Shown piece after piece: positions 1 through 8,565 of a stretch of 18,365 nt of DNA. The DNA is taken from the NCBI GenBank assembly GCA_002803225.1, contig NXFV01000817.1:1-18365 (forward strand). The letters run 5' to 3'. Position numbers and translations under genes: made by a program. The notes below the pieces were generated by a model. That model saw only the letters and a program-made list of their open reading frames with translations, was not told the origin of the DNA and ran no database searches. The first letter of the stretch is position 1. The number at the start of each line of letters is the position of its first letter. This DNA comes from Gamarada debralockiae. Lineage: Eukaryota; Ascomycota; Leotiomycetes; Helotiales; Hyphodiscaceae.

Positions 1-21
1 AGTTAGTAATTATAGGAGCTT

Positions 22-136
22 GTAAATTTAGTGACTAACAGCTTGAAATTTTAGCGACTGATTACTTGAAATTTTAGTGATCAAGAACCTATAAATTTAG
101 TGACTAATCACCTGAAATTTTAGTAATTAAGAGCCT
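22..136. repeat. Decayed 23-bp tandem repeat
   Basis: Five head-to-tail units of exactly 23 bp start at 22, 45, 68, 91 and 114. Each opens with a (g/a)(t/a)aaattta-like core, continues with tag(t/c)gact-like sequence and ends in c(t/c)t or ctt. More degenerate copies flank the array on both sides, to about position 250 on the right. Most differences between units are A/T or transition changes, which fits old repeat DNA subject to C-to-T decay. No coding potential is visible. It may be a subterminal repeat of a larger transposon lying left of the window, but that is inference. Confidence 0.7.
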
Positions 137-357
137 ATAAATTTACCTTCTAAGTAATAGCTTATAAAAAACTTGTTTAAAGCCCAAAGCTTTAATAATT
201 AAAAGCCTATAACTGACTAATAGCCTATAAGATCACTAATTCTAGGCTTTTATTCACTATTTATTATTACTTAGGCATGAAATAGGGTGTGAGAAAAGCG
301 AAGTCTGTACTAGTTTTACGAAGGCGGTGAGCGAATTCGGTTTTTTGGAAAAAAGTC

Positions 358-449
358 CATAATCGTTCGGTTAGCACACTCACCCAACCAACTCCTTACC
401 CAATTACGTAAGGAGTTGGTTGGGTGAGCGTGCTAACCGAACGATTATG
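358..449. repeat. 42-bp-arm palindrome (foldback element)
   Basis: Positions 358-399 and 408-449 are reverse complements with one mismatch, separated by an 8-base spacer at 400-407. TA dinucleotides occur near both outer ends (360-361 and 446-447). The structure looks like the two terminal inverted repeats of a DNA transposon brought together with almost no interior, or two element ends abutting. It lies 13 bp from the 692-bp inverted-repeat element. No gene is encoded. Confidence 0.85.
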
Positions 450-462
450 ACCCGCCATAGTA

Positions 463-1154
463 TGCCTAACTACTGTCAAAACGCGATTTTTAACCGAGGA
501 GCGATTTTTTGATGAAAACCAAAACCATGATCTTACTGCCATATATAGCTTTACAACCACATGTCTAGAATAGGTATTATATAGCTCAAATTAATCGCGA
601 CGTGTGAATTTTTAATTCCTCAAAAGGGTTTTGTTTTAGTTAAGTATTAAAGCCGCGGTCGGTAGGTGGTTTTTTTGAGAAATTTAAGCACGATTTCGCC
701 AAGACTTTGCCAAGACATCACATTTTTTGTATGCAATATTAATAACCCACCGGCCACACTACGAATTCTTAATTAAATAATTTAATCTTTTTATATTATT
801 AAAAAATTTACATTTTACAATTACTTTAAGCTATATAACTCTTATCCTAGATGTGTTATTATAAAGTTATATATAAAAAGGCGAAAAACCACTTTGCGGG
901 GCTCAAAAAAATCGAGGGGCGGGACACCAAAATCACAATCCCGCCATTGTGTATATAACTTCACAACTATACATTTAGAATAAAAGTTATATAGCTTAAA
1001 TTAATCGCAAAGTGGCCATTTTTAATTATATAAGAGGGCTAATTATTTAATTAAGAATTCGTAGCGTGGCCGGTGCGTTATTCATATTGTAATTTTGGTT
1101 TTCATCAAAAAATCGCTCCTCGGTTAAAAATCGCTTTTTGACAGTAGTTAGGCA
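463..1154. mobile_element. Non-autonomous TIR transposon (MITE-like), TA target site
   Basis: The 62-bp ends at 463-524 and 1093-1154 are inverted repeats with one visible mismatch. Both outer ends are flanked by TA (461-462 and 1155-1156), the target duplication typical of Tc1/mariner-type elements. The 692-bp interior is AT-rich and has no transposase reading frame, so the element would need a transposase supplied elsewhere. The interior is itself repetitive: about 732-875 is an imperfect inverted copy of about 950-1090, and about 541-619 is a direct copy of about 952-1028. Differences between the copies are largely transitions, suggesting repeat-induced point mutation or nested insertion. 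Its right end is 376 bp upstream of the P450 start codon. Confidence 0.85.
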
Positions 1155-1156
1155 TA

Positions 1157-1530
1157 CGGCTGTAACCTAAAGGAGTTGCTTAAACGAACATCACATTGGT
1201 GGGGTAGCTCCTCCCTTGAACTTTATTGGCCTCCGCTGTCAACTCTTATCTTTCAGCAGCAGACTGCTTTGCGCTTTTAGAGTTACTTACAGTATCGACT
1301 GGAATATATCTGCTTTAGAGTGTAGATCTCCTGTCAGCACGTTTCCTCTTGAGGTGTCATTCGTCCCCTATCCGCATGCGATTGCCTTCGAGGGTCTCGA
1401 CTTCCGCCAGCGTTTGCCCCTAAAGTTCAGACGACAAAGAGCAAAATAGGACGCACCCTTGATGATTTCCTTTGGAAATCTCCTTTCAATTCTTACTAAA
1501 TAAACTTTTGTTCTTCCTTTCGCAGTTTGC
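1157..1530 (+). promoter_or_regulatory. Presumed P450 promoter/5' leader with possible UTR intron end
   Basis: This stretch separates the transposon from the P450 start codon. A branch-site-like tactaa at 1494-1499 is followed by a T/C-rich run and a cgcag acceptor ending at 1525, five bases before the ATG. That arrangement suggests a 5' UTR intron, but I could not fix its donor. No convincing TATA box was found. An uninterrupted frame at 1216-1449 exists but has no recognisable protein character. Confidence 0.35.
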
Positions 1531-3254
1531 ATGGATATCATCATGGCCAATTCGAACTTGCTTGAGATCTTGCTGGGAGCTTTCCCAAGCAATATTTTGA
1601 TCATGGTTATTGCCCTCGTATTCTTTGGCCTATCATATCAAGTCATTTACAACCATTTCTTTCATCCATTATCCAGCTATCCCGGACCATTTCTTGCAGG
1701 TGTAACTCGAATTTGGATAGCTTGGCATAACTATATCGAAGACGAGACAGCTGTATGCTGGCAGCTTGTGCAAAAACACGGTCAGTCTTCCTCATCCTAT
1801 CCAACACACCAAATAAGTTTCCAACTGAAATAAAATGTAGGTCCAGTTGTGAGAATCAGTCCCAATCTGCTCCTCGTCTCAAAGGCCGAGTATCTTCCCG
1901 ACATCTACCACCGAAGAGCCGTCAAAACAAACCATTATAACCTCCTCGGGTTCGGACGTACACCATCCGTCTTTCACTCTATAGAACATGCGGATCATGC
2001 ATCTCGGCGACGAATGGTTGCGAGCGCATACAACTTCTCGAGTGTAAAGGGCCTTGAAGAGGTCATAGATCGACGGAGTAGTCAGTGGATCGTTCAATTG
2101 AAAACGCGATTTGATGGAGGAAATGAATTCGATTTCTCACCATGGGCAACTTACCTTGCGCTCGATATCATAGGTGAAGTAGGATTTGGAAAAGACCTCC
2201 AGTGTGTTGAAAAAGGATGCGATACTGCAGGTTTGGATAGGGGGTTTAAAGCAGGGCTGTTTGCCTTTGGGTTTGTGACGAGAATGCATGTCGCTGCTGA
2301 GTGGGTCAATTGGAGTCTGATTGGGAGATTTTTGGAGTGGCAGGTTCCCAAGGACAATACAATTGGTGTTTTAATAAGATTTGGAAGGAAGGTGTTGAAG
2401 GATAGGTTGGTTGAAGTGGGGAACCCGAAGATGGAGAAGAGGAACGATATGTTGCAGAGGTATAATTACTTGCATAGAATTGGTGCAAATTTGAAGCTGA
2501 CTGGAATAGACTTCTAGATTCCCGCAGCCCGGAAGGCAAATCCATGACCGTTGATTCACTCCATGCTGAACTGACCACGATTCTCCTCGCGGGAGCAGAT
2601 ACAATTGCCACGGCAGCCTGTGCAACCATCATCTACATCCTTCAATCACCTACAGCAGTCAGAAAAATATTGACCGAGTACAAGCGTGCTCGAGATCTCG
2701 GCGTGCTCTCACTAATTCCGCAGCAAGCCGAAGTTCTAGAACACTGTCCGTACTATATTGCTTGTGTAAAAGAAAGCATGCGTATTTGCCCAAGTGTGCA
2801 AAGCATATTTCCTCGAGAAGTTATGGCAGATCAAACTTTGGTATTGGAAGAGAAGAAGATACCGCCAGGAACGGAAGTTGCTTGCAACCCCTGGATCACT
2901 CATAGAGATCGCCGGATTTACGGCGCGGATGCTGATGTGTGGAAACCAGAACGGTGGCTGGAAAATAATGGTGAATGTGGAAGGGTTCTGGAGAAATACA
3001 ATCTTGCTCTTGGGTATGGAAGTCGTATTTGTCTGGGTAGAGAACTTGGTATGATGGAGCTTTTGAAGTTCCCTTTGATGGTGAGTTCTTCTCAATAGAA
3101 CAAATGCATTACTAATGCGAGACAGTTCCTGACTACGTTTGAAGCCTCTCTGAACACAGATTCCGGTATAAAGTCTCCAATGTGCTTAAGATGTATAGGT
3201 GGTGTTGCAGACTGGGAGAATGTACTGCTCAAAGTAAGGACAAGGCAGGATTAG
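1531..3254 (+). CDS. Cytochrome P450 monooxygenase, pisatin-demethylase-like, four exons
   Basis: The product is predicted to be a haem-thiolate monooxygenase anchored in the endoplasmic reticulum that uses electrons from P450 reductase; its substrate is unknown. Exons 1531-1780, 1841-2459, 2510-3080 and 3126-3254 join in frame to 522 residues. All three introns (60, 50 and 45 nt) are GT-AG; the donors are gtcagt, gtataa and gtgagt, with branch-like gctgac or actaat in the last two. The protein has an N-terminal membrane segment (about 21-43), a proline-rich hinge (about 46-53), the I-helix AGADT (317-321), ExxR (E378/R381), PERW (436-439) and the haem loop GYGSRICLG with Cys464. The usual Phe at the start of the haem motif is Leu. 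Length and C-terminus (GGVADWEN) fit the family. The next in-frame ATG, at 1543, is an alternative start. No frame break is seen, so the gene appears intact. Confidence 0.9.
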
Positions 3255-3979
3255 AACAAGGAATAGAACACAACACTTCTCCTTTCAACACAATAAAGGG
3301 GCTTAATGTGATCGACAGCACAGTACTCGTTTCCGGACATTACCGTTTTATCCAATGGATGGTGTTCGGGGTATGGGGCTGATTTCGTTATAGGGATACC
3401 AAGAAAAAATAATGTGACATGATAGATGACGCAAAGCAGAATTTCAACAATTTCATAGATTTATCTTAGGAATTCACTGGCTTCCTATAAATCATGCCAG
3501 TGGTATGATGGCCTTTATTTCCTTTCTTGTCGTTGTCAGTGTCAAGTCGACTGTCGGTGCCGAGCTGCAGAATACTCGCAGCTCACACTCGATCCCGGTC
3601 GCTTTCCGGAAAACGTAAAACGTGCAATTATCCCTTTATTACTGGGTCGCCATGAATGTAAATGATATCACGCACAGCAGAGTAATTCATGCGAAGTTAA
3701 TGTGTTTGTTGCACTTGCAACACGTTGGTCGTGTGGTCTTTATATTTACAGTCTGTCCAGATATTCAACTTCGATATTCAATCCAACTCCAAATACAGGT
3801 CGTGAAAACCCACAGCCGATAAAGACATCGAGTATCCCCCACAATGGAAACGGTCATAGCTACCCACACACTTGGCGAATTATCTTGACGTCCTCGCTGG
3901 TACCTAGACCTCTCACACCTGCACATCCTCCCTCTCTTCTCTGCCCTTCTCGGCATTACTCTCCTTGAGTACCGTTAAC
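3255..3979. other. Intergenic region, no gene recognised
   Basis: This lies between the 3' ends of the P450 gene (+) and the small secreted-protein gene (-), so it should contain both 3' untranslated regions. Two small perfect hairpins are visible: 7-bp arms at 3475-3481/3496-3502, and a gagctgc/gcagctc pair near 3571-3593. Open frames at 3622-3822 and 3702-3968 show no recognisable motif, and I regard them as chance. Confidence 0.5.
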
Positions 3980-4470
3980 TTAACTACCATTAGCAACCCC
4001 TAGGCCAACAGGACCATTGCCAATTTTATTTCCAACTTGATCGATGATAAACGATCCCCCAGCTCCAACGAGCGACGAACTTCCCACATACATCATTGCC
4101 CCAGGAGGCACCGTCATCTATAACCCCTCAATCGGCTGCTGAACCCTTTAGATCTCAAAACAACATATATCACTTACGTTACCGCAGCAAAATGGCTCAC
4201 GTCCAATATTGTCCGTAATAATGCATACCCAATTCCCATTCGAGTCAACGGTGCTTGCTTGCATGCTGCCTAGGTTTCTATGAGTGTAAGTCTTTGAAAT
4301 TTTGAGGAGGGCTGGACGTGGGTGGAAATGGAAGAAGGTTCTGACAGTTGTATTTTCCTCCTCCAAGCGGTTGGCAGCATCGTACGAACGAGGTGGTGAG
4401 CAATAAATGCTGCTGTGACATGGGCCGCGAAAACGAGCAGGAGAGAGGTGGTGGGAATGTGGAACGCCAT
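3980..4470 (-). CDS. Small putative secreted protein, three-exon model
   Basis: I do not recognise the family. The model uses exons 4346-4470, 4178-4277 and 3980-4117, giving 120 residues with phases that match across both junctions. The start opens a signal-peptide-like segment (residues 1-21: MAFHIP, then a hydrophobic TSLLLVFAAHVTAA core). The mature part contains NGNWVCIITDN, REPFCCGN and a glycine-rich tail ending in GLGVANGS; an NMT sequon spans the last junction. Intron 2 (60 nt) has a consensus gtaagt donor and ttatag acceptor. Intron 1 (68 nt) has a weaker gtcaga donor. Alternatively, exons 1 and 2 form one uninterrupted frame from 4510 without a signal peptide, or the gene is frameshifted near the signal cleavage region. 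Only three cysteines remain in this model, an odd number for a disulfide-stabilised protein. A TATA-like box lies just upstream. Confidence 0.5.
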
Positions 4471-4506
4471 ATGCTGGTAAATTATCATAAGAGGCAATTG
4501 TGTAAT

Positions 4507-4519
4507 CCATTTATAATAA
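4507..4519 (-). promoter_or_regulatory. TATA-like box upstream of the small secreted-protein gene
   Basis: On the minus strand the sequence reads TTATTATAAATGG, about 40-45 bases before the proposed start codon at 4470. Position and sequence fit a core promoter for the model gene. It would leave a very short leader, so it is supportive rather than decisive. Confidence 0.35.
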
Positions 4520-4727
4520 GCCACGGCGGGAAATAAAGGTTTTAGAATTGCAGAACCCACTAGAGTACTGAATTCGCGGTGGCACGGCAACGTTAACGTT
4601 GAGTACAATAATAAGTTGTACCACCATATTGTAATATGAGGTCCCTGTGCAATCAGCCCATAATGCGCCACAGTTTCTCTAGACTGTAGCAATTGCCAAG
4701 CTGTGGTATATGGCTCGTATAATGAAT

Positions 4728-6107
4728 TTAAGCCCAGAGATCAATCAGATCAGCAATCTTCGTATCTTCCAGCCTCGAGGCAAACCATCGATGTCGTCTG
4801 ATCTCTCCTTCCCCCAAAACAGGAACCGACATATACTTGCTCCTGACATTCTCAGCCGAAAGCGGATTTGACGGCTCTTCCAGCTGTACAAAACTCAGAT
4901 TCGATCATTCTATCACCATAAATGGCAGTGAGCCTCGTCTGGAGATCTGACAATTAAGAGTCTGACTTGATCACAACCTTCTCAAGCAAGCCCGAAAGAT
5001 CGGGATCCAGCAACCAATCATAAATACCCTAACCAGCATTACTTCTATCAAGCCATGTAACCGCGGTCTAGAAATACGCACTAAGTTGAGCTTCGACGTA
5101 GTTGGCTGGATGTATTTTGTTCGGGACGGCGACGGCGACACCGACAATTTTGTACGACAATGCTGAAATGTGGAGCCGCAAGGAGTGGACTGTGCGATTT
5201 CCTTGTGACCGGCGGAGGGTACTAGTGATGTCGATTGCACTATGGGTCAATCTGCAAGCTGGGTATGGCAAAACCTAGATGAAGTACACACCTTGATTGC
5301 TGTTCCCGCGTAGACACGTTTGGTTCCTATCCCTTCACAAGTCCATTCAAATCGCAATCATTAGCGCCAAACACATTGAGAGGTCTATGTTTTCCTTCGA
5401 TCGCTTTGGCTGCACTCAGCTGCTCCAAATCAGCACCGCCCACATATTCGGAGACCATACACGCCACTCCAGCTTCTGCCAACGCAATAGAATGATACGC
5501 ATCATAAGCGCAAACCCAGGACGTAACATCTTGTTCCATGCCCCATTCTCTAAAACTTCATACTTCCAGTAGCCTTATCCTAATCCTAAAAGCCTTATGT
5601 ATGCGCTCTTCCCCCTTCCCGGTAAACTCCCAATAGCAGCGATTGTCCCGAAAATCCTAGTTGTATATGTGTTGTGAAATCCTTTGGCATATCACCATCG
5701 CCTACTGCTAGGCCCAATCTGCACACAACCTCATAGTAATAGTAGTTAGAAATTGTTTCCCTGCCGCTCCAACCTTCTCGCCCTTAAATGACCGAAACTC
5801 CAAGATTCGCAACACCTTCGAGATATGTGTCGTCGAAATCGAGCGAGTGGCTATAGGCTCCATTGAGCAGAATCGCATATTGTGGTTGGAAGGAAGAACC
5901 TCGCGTAAAGACAGTTGATATGCCGGTCGCACAGACGTTTCGGATGGCGTTGAAAGATTCGCTGGACTCTGTTTTCTGAGCTTCGAATACTGTGGCACCA
6001 ATATAATCGAGGATTAGGGTCTTGTGGTTAAGGAGTGATTGAGGGATCGATTCGTATTCGAGATCGGCTGTGAATTTCGCAAGTATCTTCGTTACGGTCA
6101 CCTCCAT
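4728..6107 (-). pseudogene. MmgE/PrpD-family gene (2-methylcitrate dehydratase / cis-aconitate decarboxylase-like), frame-broken
   Basis: The family contains cytosolic or mitochondrial dehydratases and decarboxylases acting on small tricarboxylates, such as 2-methylcitrate dehydratase and cis-aconitate decarboxylase. Reading from the ATG at 6107, family blocks appear in the right order but in changing frames: LILDYIGATVF and GAYSHSLDFDDTYLEGV (6107 to about 5790), GEKVGAAGKQFLT (about 5765), CRLGLAVGDGDMPKDF (about 5700), LENGAWNKMLRPGFA (about 5545), YDAYHSIALAEAG (about 5510), PYPACRLTHSAID (about 5260), HPANYVEAQLS (about 5120) and a C-terminal block SNPLSAENVRSKYMSVPVLG ending in DLWA-stop at 4728. 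The total span matches a 450-500-residue protein. At least five frame changes or small deletions separate the blocks, with no GT-AG introns to explain them. The start context gccgccATGG is excellent, so it was probably once expressed. The precise family function cannot be told. Confidence 0.85.
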
Positions 6108-8139
6108 GGCGGCTGGCTCTCTTGTATGTCTGATCTGGATGAATGGTAGATGTTCCTTCTATTATAAAACCGTCTTCCCTGGATCGTCTAGCAAATTTCT
6201 AAAAGGCCACCTAATAAAGGTTCGAATTGATTGGAAACTATTCCGCCTTCTGTGCACCGTCACAGAGCTCTGATCGACTTCGATCTTCTGAACGAGAGTC
6301 TCTTTGGAGGATATAGTAGATAAATTTGAAATATGAGACGCTGGAATCAATCATATGCAAGGGAGCAGAGAGATTTTACTTAGGTTTGGGTTGAGCAGCG
6401 GACATCTTGACTTCAGTTATCAAGCTCACACTGTTCTCCGCGAATCCTTGGAGGGGCTGGGGTTTTGTGGAGTCTCCAGGTTGTCAGATCGCCATTTGCC
6501 TACCTTTTGGCGCGTAGAAGTCGTTGACTGGTCGCTTCTTTGCAGATGTGCTGTTGCCGGTCGGGATACAGGTGCACGATGTTAAAGCGAATCCGCAATT
6601 GCACGATTCATGTACCAATTTTGGTGGCTAAAATCCGAGTCATCCAGGAGAAACAAATCCGAACTCCACCCGCTCCTGTTCCTGCGCCAGCTTTCAACCC
6701 CCGCACTCCATATATCCTTTCCCACAGCTGACACCACCTCCATCTTCTTCAAGGTGCGAAATAGGCTTCATCCTCTGTACCGAGCTTAGATTTCAGTATG
6801 TGAAAAGTTCGGATAGATTCACTTGTTTCGCCTTTAAAGAACTTATCAATGGTCAGTTCTCGGACGGAGAAAAATGCAAAATTCAAAATTCTTCTGAAGT
6901 GCTGTGATGCCACCCCACTTCGAAGCTCACAGTTCCAATGATGATAATGTCCACCAGAGGAGACGTAGAGAGCCAAGGCGCTGATATTACCAACAAGGTA
7001 AAGATAAAATGAGGAGTGGAACATAGGACTCTTGTTTTTTACTACAAACGTACTTGGCGGTTCAAACCCTGCCCGCTGGGGAGTATATGTCAAACCTACA
7101 ATCCTACTGAATTGGAACTGTTGCAAACCGCATTCATCAGCTGGTATAAGCCGTACCTTGAATTCCAGAATTCGGAGTAAATTGATTGCCGTAGCTTAAA
7201 GATTCTCCCCCGTCCTGGTAGCAACTAGTCATCGAACTCCACACCTTCGCTCTACAGCAGCTCAAGCTCAGATCAAACCAGCTTTTTCATTGTTGTTGTC
7301 GACTCTTTACTGCTGTCACTGATTTTCTCGTCGTCGATTCCCTTGGCCGCCTCCCCAGGGCCATTTGGGCAAATGAACTTGAGATAGTTGCTCGCACTTG
7401 CAGCACTGCCGGCACTCAATCTTAGGCATGCAGCAAGCTGAAGGACCCTAAATCTAATCCAACGTTCCCAAGACCCTTGATGTATGGGCCTGGCCAGTAG
7501 TTCTGTCGTAGGGAGAAGATGCCGGTATAATGTAACCTTACTTATAGCATGTGCGAAGCAGGCACGGCACTGCATCTCGGCATGAAATTGAATGAGTTCA
7601 CTTTATTTTGGCCCGATGAAATGCTGGACTTGGCACTGACCATTCATGGGTTGCTCTTCGCAAAATGGAGCCCAATTAGCGGTACACTTGCCGTTACAGT
7701 TCTCCCGCTACTTAATCCCTGAAGACCAACTTTCTCGAAAGAGGAGAATAGACATAAAGCTAGTGACCAGGACTTACAGCGCCTTCAGGTCCTGCACTGG
7801 CAGGAAAGTGAAAGCTGGCCACAATCATTTTGTGTAACATGGCAATCGAAGTCGAGAAAGCCCGCTGTGCCTTTCGCCGGCAGTAGTCATTGACGGAATG
7901 CTGGATCCGCAGGGCTTTCCTACCCTCCGTATCCAGTCTGACAAGTCAGCCCTACATCTCGCCCCGCCGGAGGCGAAAAGTCCTGCATCTAGATCCTTCT
8001 TGATCCGAAACACTCACTGCGCAGTGGCCAATTCAGTCGTTCAGATACGAGCGAGGAATTGTTTGGCGGTTTAGATTGGGCAAGCACTTGCTTGCAAATG
8101 TCACGATGAGTATGATCAATGGGTTTCACTTGGAGGTGG
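6108..8139. other. Long intergenic region, no gene recognised
   Basis: Upstream of the broken MmgE/PrpD gene there is no frame with family-level motifs. The longest candidates are minus-strand frames at 6749-7126 (125 codons) and 7273-7575 (100 codons, lysine/acidic C-terminus). Neither shows motifs or a clear intron partner, so I do not call them. A short minus-strand start (MSAAQPKPK) sits near 6404, followed at once by a stop or a possible gtaaaa donor; it could be a first exon or chance. The 7850-8030 stretch is GC-richer and CpG-rich compared with the left part of the window. No tRNA was found. Confidence 0.5.
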
Positions 8140-8565
8140 AAAGTTAAAAATTAGTTGAGTTGTGATGTGCTTTCTCATTTCATGCCTATCATCAATCGCT
8201 AAGATGCGAGATCTATCTCCTCTCTGTGGTCCCGTAATTCCTTCCCCAAACGCATTCGTGAAAGAAACCCAAATTTCATCGTGAACTACAAACATCCCCG
8301 GAGTGAAAAGCTAACTACCCCGTCGAGATCCACCAATCCACCACGCCCCTGTGGTTCCTCCATTCATCAATCCTTCTTCCTCCATTATTATCCCCTCATC
8401 TGCTTCTTCTTCGTCAAGTCATGAGGAAAGAAAGAAAGAGCATATGCAAGGAGAATGAAAATAACGCCATGCTAATAGAACAAGTGTATGTTTTTATCAT
8501 TCGTGCCTGACGGCCGCAGCTACCACCAGTCCAGCTAGCGCTCTGCCCCTCCGCAAATTCATCAT
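8140..8565 (-). other. Presumed 3' untranslated region of the zinc-finger gene
   Basis: This lies immediately downstream of the stop codon of the minus-strand zinc-finger gene. It contains no open frame of note and has a mixed, C/T-rich composition on the plus strand. Fungal regulator genes often have 3' UTRs of this size, but no poly(A) signal could be assigned with confidence. Confidence 0.3.

Noticed and set aside
1..300. CRISPR-like array suggested by regularly spaced short repeats
   Set aside because: The 23-bp units are contiguous with no unique spacers, the repeats are degenerate, and the host is a fungus.
2460..2517. Apparent stop codon in the P450 gene after residue 289
   Set aside because: A 50-nt GT-AG intron (2460-2509) with a gctgac branch-like sequence removes it and keeps the reading frame through to the I-helix, so this is not a pseudogene.
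5068..5271. Separate short minus-strand genes at 4971-5240, 5068-5271, 5327-5539 and 5708-6001
   Set aside because: They are fragments or other-frame overlaps of one broken MmgE/PrpD gene; family motifs appear in consecutive order across them.
7059..7069. GGTTCAAACCC, matching the tRNA B-box consensus
   Set aside because: The flanking bases do not pair into a T-arm beyond two base pairs and no acceptor, D or anticodon arms can be built around it.
6749..7126. 125-codon minus-strand frame (possible protein) and its neighbour at 7273-7575
   Set aside because: No recognisable motif, no GT-AG junction linking the two, and no clear promoter. They cannot be told from chance.
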